Origin: an uncultured Campylobacter sp.
GTDB taxonomy: Bacteria > Campylobacterota > Campylobacteria > Campylobacterales > Campylobacteraceae
Direction of reading: 5' to 3'
Length of the DNA stretch: 59,793 nt
Assembly (NCBI RefSeq): GCF_938045345.1
Contig: NZ_CALIMS010000050.1
Span: 1 to 59,793 of the forward strand
The translations under genes were made by a program, and so were the position numbers. Shown here piece by piece: positions 1 to 8,645 of the stretch. Every line of letters begins with the position of its first letter. Within the stretch, counting starts at the first letter, position 1. The notes under the pieces are model-generated. The model was given only the letters and a program-made list of their open reading frames with translations. It had not been told where the DNA came from and searched no databases.

Positions 1-911
1 AATTTGATCCAAAGAGCCAAAAAGACGACGCCGAAAACACTACCGGAACTAAAAAAACTATAAAAGCTAAAAAAGGCGTAGTACTAGCCGCAGGCGGATT
101 TTGCCGCGACGTATTCTTTAGACAAGTCCAAGATCCGTCTATCTTGCCTACTACGGATAGCACCAACCACCCGGGCGCAACAGCAGGCGCTATGAAAGAG
201 GCATTTAGGATCGGCGCAACTCCAGTTCAGCTAAGCTGGATACAGTTTGGTCCATGGGCATGCCCTGATGAAAAAGGCTTCGGCGTAGGCTCTATGTTTA
301 ACGTAAACGGAAGTTTCCGCTACGGAATTTCAGTCGATCCAAGAACCGGCAAACGCTATATGAACGAGCTAGCAGACCGCCGCACTCGCTCTCAAGCTAT
401 GTTTAAAGTAATCGACGCAAAAGCCGATATCTATCCGATAAACTTCTGCGATAGCGATGGCGTAAAAAACATGGTTATACCTGAGCACTACACTAAACCG
501 CTAGAATCTGGCGTACTAAAGAAATTTGAAACTCTAGACGAACTAGCGGCATTTTATAAAATCCCTGCCGCAGAGCTAAAAAAGACGGTCGAGAGATACA
601 ATAGCTTCGTTAAAAACGGTAAAGACGAAGACTTTGGCAAACCAATGGATAAAACCACTACAAACGGCGTAGATATCTCCAAACCACCTTTCTACGCTAT
701 GCGTGGTACGCCAAAACTTCACCACACTATGGGCGGTATCGATATCAATACCAAAGCTCAGGTTATCTCTTTACAAACCGAGATGCCTATCCCAAGATTA
801 TTTGCCGCAGGCGAGATCACCGGCGGCGTACATGGAGCTAGCCGCTTAGGTAGCGTGGCGATTGCTGACTGCTTAACGTTTGGTATGATAGCCGGTGAGA
901 ATATAGGCTAA
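1..911 (+). CDS. Flavocytochrome c / fumarate reductase-type flavoprotein (3' part)
   Basis: The reading frame is open from base 3 to the stop at 909-911, so the 5' end lies outside the window. It starts in the FAD-binding region (a GVVLAAGGF-type segment at about 75-105). The C-terminal end has the FAD-binding block typical of FAD_binding_2 fumarate reductases: HHTMGG, then LFAAGEITGGVHGASRLGS, then a small-residue helix that closes the FAD site. Such enzymes reduce fumarate or related enoates in the periplasm, often with a fused or partner cytochrome c. Whether this one has a heme domain or a Tat/Sec signal cannot be seen. A urocanate or methacrylate reductase cannot be excluded. Family call firm; substrate unknown. 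Confidence 0.85.
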   Translation, partial: FDPKSQKDDAENTTGTKKTIKAKKGVVLAAGGFCRDVFFRQVQDPSILPTTDSTNHPGATAGAMKEAFRIGATPVQLSWIQFGPWACPDEKGFGVGSMFNVNGSFRYGISVDPRTGKRYMNELADRRTRSQAMFKVIDAKADIYPINFCDSDGVKNMVIPEHYTKPLESGVLKKFETLDELAAFYKIPAAELKKTVERYNSFVKNGKDEDFGKPMDKTTTNGVDISKPPFYAMRGTPKLHHTMGGIDINTKAQVISLQTEMPIPRLFAAGEITGGVHGASRLGSVAIADCLTFGMIAGENIG

Positions 912-974
912 TTTGAGGCGTCTTTTGAGCGCTTTTTGCGGAGCTTGCTAAAATTTTGCTTGGCAGACTATTTT

Positions 975-1165
975 GTCTAGCCTGCGCAAAATTTTAGCCG
1001 CGTAACCCCAAAAATCGCCTCGAAATATTTGCAAATCTTATTTCGTATCGCAGGTCAAATTTAAGATTAAATTTGAAAATTCGGTCTGCGATACTTTTAA
1101 ATTTAAAGTCAAATTTATAAAATTTACTCCGCCAAAATTTAAAACTCGCAGCGCGGCAGCGCCAA
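975..1165. repeat. Diverged intergenic repeat, copy A
   Basis: This aligns by eye, in the same orientation, with 4196-4345. Shared blocks are GTCTAGC-TGCGCAAAATTTTAGC, AAAATCGCCTCGAAATA, TTGCAAAT-TTATTT, ATCGCAGG and TATAAAT-ACC/ACTCC. Similarity is strongest at about 975-1063 and fades to the right. The two copies flank the proB-proA segment. Confidence 0.65.
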
Positions 1166-1295
1166 ATAAATTTAAACCTGCGCACAGGCGCCACAAATAT
1201 AGTGCTTAGAAAAAAAGAGAACTGCTTTAGAAATTTTAACCAAAAGTGCGCCGCGCACAGCTCAAAACATAAAATTTAAAATAAGCCGTTTTCGA

Positions 1296-1301
1296 TATAA
1301 T
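1296..1301 (+). promoter_or_regulatory. Putative -10 box for proB
   Basis: A perfect TATAAT lies 23 bases upstream of the proB ATG, with an A+T-rich stretch before it. This fits Campylobacter sigma70 promoters, where the -10 box is conserved and the -35 is weak. Confidence 0.5.
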
Positions 1302-1324
1302 TTTCAAAAATTTTGGAGCGGAAA

Positions 1325-2446
1325 ATGAACAGAAAAGAGCTTCTGGGCGGCGCAAAACGTATCGTCGTAAAGATCGGTACTTCAACGCTTACGAACGCAG
1401 ACGGCTCGCTAAATGAGCGGCTCATCAAAAGTCTAGTCGCGCAAATTTGCAAGCTAAAAGATGCGGGCTTTTGCGTGGCTTTGGTAAGCTCGGGTGCCGT
1501 GGGCGCGGGCATGGGGCTGCTAGGCATCGTGCAAAGACCTAAAATTTTAAGCCGCAAGCAGGCTCTAGCGGCGGTCGGACAGGTCGCACTGATGCATCTT
1601 TACGAGCGGCTATTTTGGGCGCATGACCGCATTATCGCGCAGCTGCTGCTAAGCCGCGGCGATTTTAGCGACAGAGCGCGCTATCTTAGCGTGCGAAACG
1701 TCTGCGCGGAGCTACTCTCGCGCGGCATCGTGCCGATCATCAACGAAAACGATCCCGTCGTAGCAGATGAACTCAAAGTGGGCGACAACGACACGCTAAG
1801 CGCTCTCGTTGCGGGGCTAATCGATGCTGATCTGCTCGTGATTTTAAGCGATATCGACGGGCTGTACGACAAAAATCCGAGCGAGCACGCGGACGCAAAA
1901 CTTTTAAGCTTTATCGAAAAAATCGACGAGCACGTCGTCAAAATGGCAGGCGGCGAGGGCAGTAAATTCGGCACGGGCGGCATGGCGACCAAGATCGCGG
2001 CGGCGCAAATGGCAAATCAGATCGGCACTAGCCTGATCATCGCAAACGGGCGTACGGACGGAATTTTGCTTAAAATAGCGGCGGGCGAGGAGGTAGGCAC
2101 CCTCTTTAGCGCGGGCGCGGCGCGGCTTAGCTCGCGTAAATACTGGCTCGCATACGGCGCGATTAGCAAAGGCGCGGTGATTATCGACGCAGGGGCGGCA
2201 GAGGCGATAAAATCGGGCAAAAGCCTGCTTGCGGTCGGGATTGCCGAGGTGCGCGGCGAGTTTGAGCGCGGCGAGATCGTAAACGTCTGCGCGACCGACG
2301 GCAAGCTGCTAGCGCACGGTATTAGCAACTATTCAAGCTGCGAGCTTGCGCGCATAGCGGGGGTAAAAAGCGATGAGATAGAGCAAGCTTTAGGCTACAA
2401 AAGCGACGATGACGCAATCCACGCGGATAATATCGCGCTGCAATGA
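1325..2446 (+). CDS. proB: Glutamate 5-kinase
   Basis: Phosphorylates L-glutamate to gamma-glutamyl phosphate, the first step of proline synthesis, in the cytoplasm. The N-terminal amino-acid-kinase domain shows RIVVKIGTSTLT at about residue 12, LVSSGAVGAG, INENDPV and the KFGTGGMATK region. The last ~100 residues fit a PUA domain, as in the long (~370 aa) enterobacterial form. From memory, C. jejuni ProB is the short form without PUA. I chose the ATG at 1325 (373 aa), with GGAG just upstream, over an in-frame TTG at 1313 that overlaps that ribosome site. proA follows after one small gene. Confidence 0.95.
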   Translation: MNRKELLGGAKRIVVKIGTSTLTNADGSLNERLIKSLVAQICKLKDAGFCVALVSSGAVGAGMGLLGIVQRPKILSRKQALAAVGQVALMHLYERLFWAHDRIIAQLLLSRGDFSDRARYLSVRNVCAELLSRGIVPIINENDPVVADELKVGDNDTLSALVAGLIDADLLVILSDIDGLYDKNPSEHADAKLLSFIEKIDEHVVKMAGGEGSKFGTGGMATKIAAAQMANQIGTSLIIANGRTDGILLKIAAGEEVGTLFSAGAARLSSRKYWLAYGAISKGAVIIDAGAAEAIKSGKSLLAVGIAEVRGEFERGEIVNVCATDGKLLAHGISNYSSCELARIAGVKSDEIEQALGYKSDDDAIHADNIALQ

Positions 2447-2493
2447 AATTTTAGCCGTGTTCGCGCGTTTAAAATTTTAAACGGAGGACGTAG

Positions 2494-2682
2494 ATGAAAA
2501 AGATTATATTTTTTGCGCTACTTTTGACGGGTGCGGCTTGGACGGCGAAATTTGACGAACTGGACGCCGATAAAAACGGCAAGCTAGACGTTTTTGAACT
2601 GCGCGGATATGAGCTGGCGGATTACGTAAAAGCGCCAGTGCGAATTGAAATGAGAAGGTTGGGCGTAATGCCTGGCGAGTAA
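2494..2682 (+). CDS. Secreted EF-hand mini-protein (62 aa)
   Basis: A 62-residue protein with a Sec-type signal (MKK, hydrophobic core, cleavage near TAWA/K at about residue 17-19). One EF-hand-like loop follows: D-A-D-K-N-G-K-L-D-V-F-E, with acidic/polar ligands at positions 1, 3, 5 and 12 and Gly at 6. A strong ribosome site (GGAGG) precedes the ATG. It sits between proB (48 bases upstream) and proA (172 bases downstream) in the same orientation. The sequence suggests a periplasmic Ca2+-binding peptide; a role in proline metabolism is not implied. Many EF-hand proteins have paired loops, so a single loop suggests dimerisation or a degenerate remnant. Confidence 0.7.
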   Translation: MKKIIFFALLLTGAAWTAKFDELDADKNGKLDVFELRGYELADYVKAPVRIEMRRLGVMPGE

Positions 2683-2854
2683 GCGAAATTTTGACGCAAG
2701 AAAATCCGAAATAAAATGGCCCAAAGCGCGCTAAATTTAAGCCGTCGTGCGCGGATAAAAATAAGACGCACTGGAATTTTAGACGCGATAGAAGCGACGC
2801 TCGCGGCATTTTTATACGCAGCATGCGATTTGATTTATAGATTAAGGAGCGAAA

Positions 2855-4111
2855 ATGAACGAAATTTTAGATATCTGTAAGCGCGCAAAGGCCGCTTGCG
2901 GCGAGCTTTTGAGACTTGGTAGCAAGGCTAAATTTGAAATTTTAAACGCCGTGGCGGATGAGCTGCTCGCACAAAAGGACGCGATAAAAGCGACAAACGC
3001 CAAAGACCTTACAAACGGCGAGAAATCGGGCTTGAACGCAGCGCTGCTAGACCGTCTAAGGCTAACCGACGCCCGTATCGAGGCGATGGCGCAGGGCGTG
3101 CGCGAAGTGGCGGGATTTGCAGAGGTCGTGGGCGAAAATCTAGGCGGCTGGAGCCATCCAAACGGCATGCAAATCAACCGCGTCCGAGTGCCGCTGGGGG
3201 TGCTTGGTATCATCTATGAGAGCCGTCCAAACGTCAGCATCGACGCGGCGGCTCTGGCGCTAAAAAGCGGCAATGCAGCGATCCTGCGAGGCAGTGCTAG
3301 TGCGCTAAATTCGAATATCTTTTTAGTAAATTTATTTAACGAGGCGGGGGCTAAATTTGGCCTTCCAAAAGGCGCCGTGCAGCTCGTGGAGAGCGCAGAT
3401 CGCGAAGTAGTGGCGCAAATGGCGAAAATGAGCGAGTATATCGACGTTTTGATACCGCGCGGCGGCAAGAGCTTAAAAGATTTTATCGCGCAAAACGCGA
3501 CCGTACCGATCATCATGACGGGTGAGGGAGTTTGCCACATCTTTGTCGATGAGAGCGCAAATTTGAGCGAAGCGGCAAAGATAATCAAAAACGCCAAAAT
3601 CCAGCGTCCAAGCGTCTGTAACGCCGTTGAGTGCGTGCTTTTGCATGAGCGCGTGGCGGGTAAAATTTTACCGGAGCTTGTGCGCGAGATGCCCGAGGTC
3701 GAGTTTCGCGTGAGCGACCAGCTTTTGGGCTCGTGCGCGGATCTGCGAGGCGCAAAAAACGTCAAACTTGCAGGCGAGAGCGACTTTGGCGCCGAGTTTT
3801 TGGATCTCGTGCTAGCCGTGCGCGCGGTGCGGGATACGGGTGAGGCGATCAGCTTTATAAACGCGCATTCCAGCGGACATTCGGACGCAATTTTGAGTGA
3901 AAACTATGCAAACATCGAGCGGTTTTTAAACGAAGTCGGCAGCGCGATCGTCTACGCCAATGCCTCGACGCGCTTTAGCGACGGCAGCGAGTTTGGATTC
4001 GGCGGCGAGATCGGCATCAGCACGCAAAAGCTGCACGCCAGAGGGCCGATGGGGGTGAGAGAGCTCACGACCTATAAATACGTCGTCCGCGGAGGCGGGC
4101 AAATTCGCTAG
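2855..4111 (+). CDS. proA: Gamma-glutamyl phosphate reductase
   Basis: NADPH-dependent reduction of gamma-glutamyl phosphate to glutamate semialdehyde, the second step of proline synthesis. The 418 aa length is normal. Family hallmarks are VPLGVLGIIYESRPNVSIDAAAL, LIPRGG, the catalytic-cysteine segment RPSVCNAVE around residue 255, and a C-terminal HARGPMGVRELTTYKY block. The ATG is preceded by AAGGAGCGAAA. It works with proB upstream. Both proteins are full length, so a complete glutamate-to-semialdehyde route is encoded here; proC is not in the window. Confidence 0.97.
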   Translation: MNEILDICKRAKAACGELLRLGSKAKFEILNAVADELLAQKDAIKATNAKDLTNGEKSGLNAALLDRLRLTDARIEAMAQGVREVAGFAEVVGENLGGWSHPNGMQINRVRVPLGVLGIIYESRPNVSIDAAALALKSGNAAILRGSASALNSNIFLVNLFNEAGAKFGLPKGAVQLVESADREVVAQMAKMSEYIDVLIPRGGKSLKDFIAQNATVPIIMTGEGVCHIFVDESANLSEAAKIIKNAKIQRPSVCNAVECVLLHERVAGKILPELVREMPEVEFRVSDQLLGSCADLRGAKNVKLAGESDFGAEFLDLVLAVRAVRDTGEAISFINAHSSGHSDAILSENYANIERFLNEVGSAIVYANASTRFSDGSEFGFGGEIGISTQKLHARGPMGVRELTTYKYVVRGGGQIR

Positions 4112-4195
4112 CGGCTCGTCTTTTTCAAAAGGATCATCTTGCGAGCGCTTTTGAGAGAAATTTTGCTTCTCTTGCGCTCGCAACTGCAAGCAGAA

Positions 4196-4345
4196 GTCTA
4201 GCTTGCGCAAAATTTTAGCTTCTAACTCAAAAAAATCGCCTCGAAATACTTGCAAATTTTATTTTATATCGCAGGCTGAATTCCTTCTGTGAGACTTTTA
4301 CCTAATAAACTTGAAATTTTATAAATCACCTCTGTCAAAATTTTA
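4196..4345. repeat. Diverged intergenic repeat, copy B
   Basis: Second copy of the element at 975-1165, in the same orientation. The best matching part is 4196-4276 and includes the shared word AAAAATCGCCTCGAAATA. The copy continues with weaker similarity towards 4345. I saw no third copy in the window. Confidence 0.65.
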
Positions 4346-4442
4346 AAAATATATGAGCTAAAGTTTTGTCATGCAGGCGAAATTTTGTATCACGTCTTAC
4401 TAAAATTTAGAATTTTTAATAAAAATTATATATTCCGCACGA

Positions 4443-4448
4443 TATAAT
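4443..4448 (+). promoter_or_regulatory. Putative -10 box for the amino-acid importer operon
   Basis: GATATAATCGCGC contains a perfect TATAAT 49 bases upstream of the first binding-protein ATG. The same TATAATCGCGC word precedes the DUF2249 operon at 12215. Confidence 0.5.
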
Positions 4449-4497
4449 CGCGCATCTGCTCGCAGCGCGAGCGATAGCTAAATTTCAAGGAGATGTA

Positions 4498-5241
4498 ATG
4501 AAAATATTTAAAGCCCTGCTCGCAACAGCGCTGATCACCGCCGCCCTAAGCGCTAAGACGCTCAAAGAGGGCACGCTCGTAATAGCCACGGAGGGGACTT
4601 ACTCGCCGTATTCTTTCTATGACGAGAAAAATAATCTTACCGGCTTTGATGTCGATATCGCTCGCGCGCTGGCAAAAGAGCTAGGGCTAAAAGCGGAATT
4701 TTTAACCGCACCGTGGGATGCGATGCTCGCGGCATTTGACGCAGGCAAAGCAGACATAGCGATGAATCAAGTAAGCATAACGCAGGAGCGCAAGAAAAAA
4801 TATAATTTCAGCGAGCCTTATACCGTGGCTTATGCTGCGCTAGTAGTGCGAGCTGATAACGAGGAGATTAAGAGTTTTGCGGATCTTAAAGGCAAAAAAA
4901 GCGTTCACTCCGCTACCAGTAACTGGGCAGACATGGCGCGCAGCTATGGCGCCGAGATCGTTACGGCAGACGGATTTAGCAAGGGCGTGGAGCTCATCAT
5001 AGCTCGTCGCGCAGACGCTACGATCAACGACAACATCACATTTTTCGACTATATGAAGCAGCGCCCGAACGCCCCGCTAAAGATCGCAGCTCAAGGCAAT
5101 GAGCCGATCTATTCCGCCGTGCTGCTTAAAAAGGATGATGAGCTGACGGCGCAGATAAATTCCGCGCTAAAATCGCTAAAGCAAAAAGGCGTGCTGAAAG
5201 AAATTTCACTTAAATATTTTGGCAAAGACATTACGGAGTAA
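4498..5241 (+). CDS. Polar amino-acid ABC importer, substrate-binding protein 1
   Basis: A 247-aa periplasmic SBP family 3 protein. It has a Sec signal of about 18 residues without a clear lipobox, then EGTYSPYSFYDEKNNLTGFDVDIARALA at about residue 31. The ligand-pocket segment is NQVSITQERKKKYNFSEPY, followed by the hinge/second-lobe motif ATSNWADMARSYGAE. The C-terminal ISLKYFGKD end is typical of the family. It lies directly upstream of a close paralogue, a permease and an ATPase, so it feeds that transporter. The pocket and the adjacent trans-sulfuration gene make cystine/cysteine or another sulfur amino acid plausible, but the substrate is inferred. Confidence 0.9.
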   Translation: MKIFKALLATALITAALSAKTLKEGTLVIATEGTYSPYSFYDEKNNLTGFDVDIARALAKELGLKAEFLTAPWDAMLAAFDAGKADIAMNQVSITQERKKKYNFSEPYTVAYAALVVRADNEEIKSFADLKGKKSVHSATSNWADMARSYGAEIVTADGFSKGVELIIARRADATINDNITFFDYMKQRPNAPLKIAAQGNEPIYSAVLLKKDDELTAQINSALKSLKQKGVLKEISLKYFGKDITE

Positions 5242-5334
5242 ATTTTACGACCGCTTAGTTGAAGCGTGGAATTTTAAACTTAGCTGAGCGGAATTTCGCA
5301 TTTTAAATTTCGCTCATAAAATTTTGGAGGAATT

Positions 5335-6084
5335 ATGAAAAATTTAATAAAAACTTTGCTTGCGTGCGCACTTTTAATATGCGGCGCAAACTCTAAAACG
5401 CTACGCGAAGGTACGCTTAAAGTAGCTACGGAAGGCACCTTTTCGCCATTTTCGTATTATAACGACAAAAATGAGCTCGTAGGATACGACGTAGATGTCG
5501 CGCGCGCAGTCGCCGAAAAGCTTGGTCTAAAAATAGAATTTCTAACTGCGCCTTGGGATGCGATGCTTGCAGCATTTGATGCAGGCAAAGCAGACGCTGT
5601 GTTTAATCAAGTAAGCATTACTGATGAGCGCAAGAAAAAATATGAGTATTCTGTGCCCTACACCGTCGTTTACGGAGCTATCATCGTGCATAAAGATAAC
5701 AACGACATTAAAAGCTTCGAGGATTTAAAAGGCAAGAAAAATGCAGACTCCGCTACCAGCAACTGGGCACAAGTCGCTAAAAAATACGGCGCGCAAAACG
5801 TAACCGTCGATAGTTTCGCCAAAAGTATGGAGCTGCTGATCGCTCGCCGCGTAGATACCGTCGTGCGCGATAATACCGTATTTTACGACTTTTTAAAACA
5901 ACGTCCGGACGCTCCGATTAAGATCGCCGCAAAGCTAAAAGATGTCGATTATAGCGCTGCAATCGTGCAGAAGGGCAATAAAGAACTCGCAGATCAAATC
6001 AACAAAGCCCTAAACGAACTCAAAGCCGAGGGCAAGCTAAAAGAAATTTCGCTTAAATATTTCGGCAAAGATGTGAGTGAATGA
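5335..6084 (+). CDS. Polar amino-acid ABC importer, substrate-binding protein 2
   Basis: A 249-aa paralogue of the preceding gene, colinear over its whole length. Shared blocks include LTAPWDAMLAAFDAGKAD, NQVSIT-ERKKKY, SATSNWA and EISLKYFGKD. A cysteine in the signal region (LLICGA) is a poor lipobox, so the anchoring mode is uncertain. Pocket differences from copy 1 (for example VHKDN for VRADN, and DTVVRDNTV for DATINDNIT) suggest a different ligand range. Its stop overlaps the permease start by four bases (ATGA), giving translational coupling. It probably shares one permease/ATPase pair with copy 1. Confidence 0.92.
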   Translation: MKNLIKTLLACALLICGANSKTLREGTLKVATEGTFSPFSYYNDKNELVGYDVDVARAVAEKLGLKIEFLTAPWDAMLAAFDAGKADAVFNQVSITDERKKKYEYSVPYTVVYGAIIVHKDNNDIKSFEDLKGKKNADSATSNWAQVAKKYGAQNVTVDSFAKSMELLIARRVDTVVRDNTVFYDFLKQRPDAPIKIAAKLKDVDYSAAIVQKGNKELADQINKALNELKAEGKLKEISLKYFGKDVSE

Positions 6085-6749
6085 ACGAAACAAGCAGAAT
6101 TCTAGAGCTTGTTAGCAGCTCGCTAAAGCCGATGGCGCTAGCCCTGCTGCAAGTTACGATCCCGCTTACGATAATCTCATTTCTGCTTGGGCTCGTGCTT
6201 GCGGTGCTGACGGCGGTCGCACGCATCGCAAATTTTAAAATTTTAAAGCAGCTAAGCGAAATTTATATTTGGATTTTTCGCGGCACTCCGCTTTTGGTGC
6301 AGCTTTTTATCGTCTATTTCGGGCTTCCAATCATCGGGATCACACTTGATGTTTGGGCTGCTGCGATCATTACCTTTAGCCTCAATATCGGCGCTTACGC
6401 TTCAGAGGCGGTGCGAGCTGCGATCCTATCGGTGCCAAAGGGACAATGGGAGGCGGCTACGTCTTTAGGCATGAGCTACGCTCAAATTCTGCGCCGTATT
6501 ATCGCTCCGCAAGCAGCGCGCATATCGCTGCCGCCGCTATCAAATATATTTATCTCTACGCTTAAAGACACTTCGCTCGTAGCCTCGATTACGATGGTCG
6601 ATATGTTTATGGTCGCTCAACGTATTGCTGCGCGGGCATTCGATCCGCTCACGTTATACGTGCTGGCGGCGCTATTTTATCTAGCGGTCTGCACCCTTCT
6701 TACGTTCTTACAATCCAAGCTAGAGCGACGATTTTCAAGGTTCGTGTGA
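6081..6749 (+). CDS. Amino-acid ABC transporter permease (HisM/GlnP type)
   Basis: A 222-aa inner-membrane permease with about five hydrophobic segments. The first spans roughly residues 15-45, and a WIFRGTPLLVQLFIVYFGLP segment typical of the His/Glu/Gln permease family follows. The cytoplasmic EAA loop reads EAATSLGMSYAQILRRIIAPQA and contacts the ATPase. Only one permease gene is present, so it probably works as a homodimer. It overlaps the upstream binding-protein gene by four bases, and the downstream ATPase start overlaps its stop. Confidence 0.95.
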   Translation: MNETSRILELVSSSLKPMALALLQVTIPLTIISFLLGLVLAVLTAVARIANFKILKQLSEIYIWIFRGTPLLVQLFIVYFGLPIIGITLDVWAAAIITFSLNIGAYASEAVRAAILSVPKGQWEAATSLGMSYAQILRRIIAPQAARISLPPLSNIFISTLKDTSLVASITMVDMFMVAQRIAARAFDPLTLYVLAALFYLAVCTLLTFLQSKLERRFSRFV

Positions 6750-7483
6750 TGATAAAATTTACGAACTTAACTAAGCGCTTCGGCGATCACGTCGTGCTAA
6801 ATGGGCTAAGCTTAGAATTTCGCGACGGGCAAACGACAGTGATTTTAGGAAGCTCCGGCTCTGGCAAATCCACGATGCTGCGCTGCATAAATCTGCTCGA
6901 AATTCCAAGCGGCGGCGAGCTACAGCTAGGCGAGTTTAAGATAAATTTCGACGCTCCGCATAAAACAAGCGAGTATCATCCGTTCCGCGCGCATACGGGC
7001 ATGGTTTTTCAAAGCTTCAATCTCTTTCCACACCTCAACGTCTTGCAAAACGTCATCGAAGCACCCGTACACGTGCTAAAGCAGCCACGCGAGCTTGCCG
7101 AGGCAAATGCAATGGCGCTGCTAAAAAAGGTCGGTATGGCGGATAAAGCTAGCGCGTATCCGGCTCGCCTCTCCGGCGGTCAGAGCCAGCGTGTAGCGAT
7201 CGCGCGGGCGCTTGCGATGCAGCCTGAGTTTTTGCTGCTGGATGAGCCTACGAGCGCGCTTGATCCTGAGCTTGAGGCGCAGGTGTTAAAAACTATCGCC
7301 GAGCTTGCCGCAGAGGATCGCTCGCTTATCATCGTCACGCACAATATGGGCTTTGCACGCAAGATCGCAGATAGAATTTTATTCTTAGACGGCGGAGTTA
7401 TCGCATTCGACGGCGACGCAGAGGAATTCTTCGGTAGCAGCGACGAGCGCATAGCTAAATTTATCGGAGCGATGAGCTTTTAA
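6749..7483 (+). CDS. Amino-acid ABC transporter ATPase
   Basis: Cytoplasmic nucleotide-binding subunit. Walker A is GSSGSGKST at residues 34-42. The Q-loop follows MVFQSFNLFPHLNV, the signature is LSGGQSQRVAIARAL, Walker B is LLLDEPTSALD, and the H-loop is IIVTHNMGFA. I chose the ATG at 6749 (244 aa), which overlaps the permease TGA, over a GTG one codon earlier. It powers the permease loaded by the two binding proteins upstream. Confidence 0.96.
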   Translation: MIKFTNLTKRFGDHVVLNGLSLEFRDGQTTVILGSSGSGKSTMLRCINLLEIPSGGELQLGEFKINFDAPHKTSEYHPFRAHTGMVFQSFNLFPHLNVLQNVIEAPVHVLKQPRELAEANAMALLKKVGMADKASAYPARLSGGQSQRVAIARALAMQPEFLLLDEPTSALDPELEAQVLKTIAELAAEDRSLIIVTHNMGFARKIADRILFLDGGVIAFDGDAEEFFGSSDERIAKFIGAMSF

Positions 7484-7508
7484 ATCCATTAAATTTCAAG
7501 GAGAAAAG

Positions 7509-8645
7509 ATGAAAGTAGATACCCTAATCGTAAAGGGCATAGAGGCCAAGTCCAACCCCCACAACGCGGTCATTCCGCCGATATATCTAGCCAGCACCTT
7601 CGTGCAAGAAAGCCTGGATGATTTCGGCAAATACGCCTACTCGCGCGGCGCAAATCCTACGCGCAACGCCTTCGAGGAACTTTTCGCAAAATTTGAAGGC
7701 AGCAAATACGCCTTCGCGCTAGCCTCGGGTATGGCGGCTACGAGCGCTGCATTCGCGCTGCTTAAAAGCGGCGATCGCGTGCTGCTAAATAACAACGTCT
7801 ACGGCGGCACCTATCGCTACGTAAGCGGGATTTTTAAAAATCAAGGGATCAATTACGACTTGGTGGATGATCTAAATTTGATCAGCGAAATTCCGAGCGA
7901 CGTCAAAATGGTCTTCATCGAAACGCCATCAAATCCGCTTTTACGAGTAACCGACATTGAGCGTATCAGCGAGCTCGCGCACAAAAACGGCGCGCTTGTG
8001 GTTATGGATAATACCTTTTTGACCCCATATTATCAGCGCCCGCTAGAGCACGGCGCAGACATCGTGGTTTATAGCGCGACCAAATACATAGGCGGGCATG
8101 CCGATCTGATCGCCGGCATCGTTACGACGAATGACGACGAGCTTGCCGCAAGAATTCAGTTTATGAAAAACACTCTGGGCGCGACGCTATCGCCTACCGA
8201 CGCGTATTCGCTCATACGCGGGCTTAAAACGCTAAGCGTGCGCTTCGACCGTCAGAGCGAAAATACGCTAAAGATAATAGAATTTTTACGCGGTAATCCT
8301 GCGGTAGAGGCGGTAAATTTTGCAGGCTCGCATTCGGCTAACGAAAAAGAGATACAAAATCGCCAAGCCAGCGGCATAGGAGCGGTCATCTCACTGGTGC
8401 TTAAGCCGCAATACGACTATAAAACCTTTGCGCGCAGCCTTGAGCTATTCGATCTAGCTGTGAGCCTGGGCGGCGTAGAGAGCCTGATCTGCCACCCCGC
8501 GTCGATGACGCACGAGAGCTATCCGCGCGAGCTGCAAGAGCGCATCGGTATCAGTCAAAATTTGCTGCGTCTAGCCATAGGCATCGAAAACGCGGACGAT
8601 CTCATAGCGGACCTTGCCGCCGCGCTAGAAAAATCTAAAAAATAG
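7509..8645 (+). CDS. Trans-sulfuration PLP enzyme (cystathionine gamma-synthase/lyase family)
   Basis: A 378-aa Cys/Met-metabolism PLP enzyme. It has YSRGANPTRNAFEELFAKFEG near residue 43, the PLP-stacking region SGMAATSAA, EtPSNPLLRVTDI, and the Schiff-base lysine in YSATKYIGGH near residue 195. The C-terminal SLGGVESLICHPASMTH block binds substrate carboxylate. It could be gamma-synthase (MetB), gamma-lyase (MccB) or an O-acetylhomoserine-using variant; sequence alone does not separate these. It lies 25 bases behind the ABC ATPase with a good AAGGAG site, so it is probably co-transcribed. That supports a sulfur amino-acid role for the importer. Confidence 0.92.
   Translation: MKVDTLIVKGIEAKSNPHNAVIPPIYLASTFVQESLDDFGKYAYSRGANPTRNAFEELFAKFEGSKYAFALASGMAATSAAFALLKSGDRVLLNNNVYGGTYRYVSGIFKNQGINYDLVDDLNLISEIPSDVKMVFIETPSNPLLRVTDIERISELAHKNGALVVMDNTFLTPYYQRPLEHGADIVVYSATKYIGGHADLIAGIVTTNDDELAARIQFMKNTLGATLSPTDAYSLIRGLKTLSVRFDRQSENTLKIIEFLRGNPAVEAVNFAGSHSANEKEIQNRQASGIGAVISLVLKPQYDYKTFARSLELFDLAVSLGGVESLICHPASMTHESYPRELQERIGISQNLLRLAIGIENADDLIADLAAALEKSKK

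Larger units (their letters stand above)
912..1324. other. Non-coding spacer upstream of proB
   Basis: No convincing gene is present. The spacer is dominated by AAATTT-type words and contains the first copy of the repeat that recurs near 4196 (see the repeat entries). A TATAAT box close to its right end probably serves proB. Confidence 0.6.
4112..4497. other. Non-coding spacer between proA and ABC importer
   Basis: No gene is supported. It holds repeat copy B (4196-4345) and a -10 box at 4443-4448. A minus-strand open frame overlapping proA's 3' end lacks family features and a ribosome site. Confidence 0.6.

Noticed and set aside
994..1194. Minus-strand open frame of 66 codons after the flavoprotein gene
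   Set aside because: Composition is the AAATTT spacer read as Phe/Lys; no ribosome site; part of it lies in the non-coding repeat.
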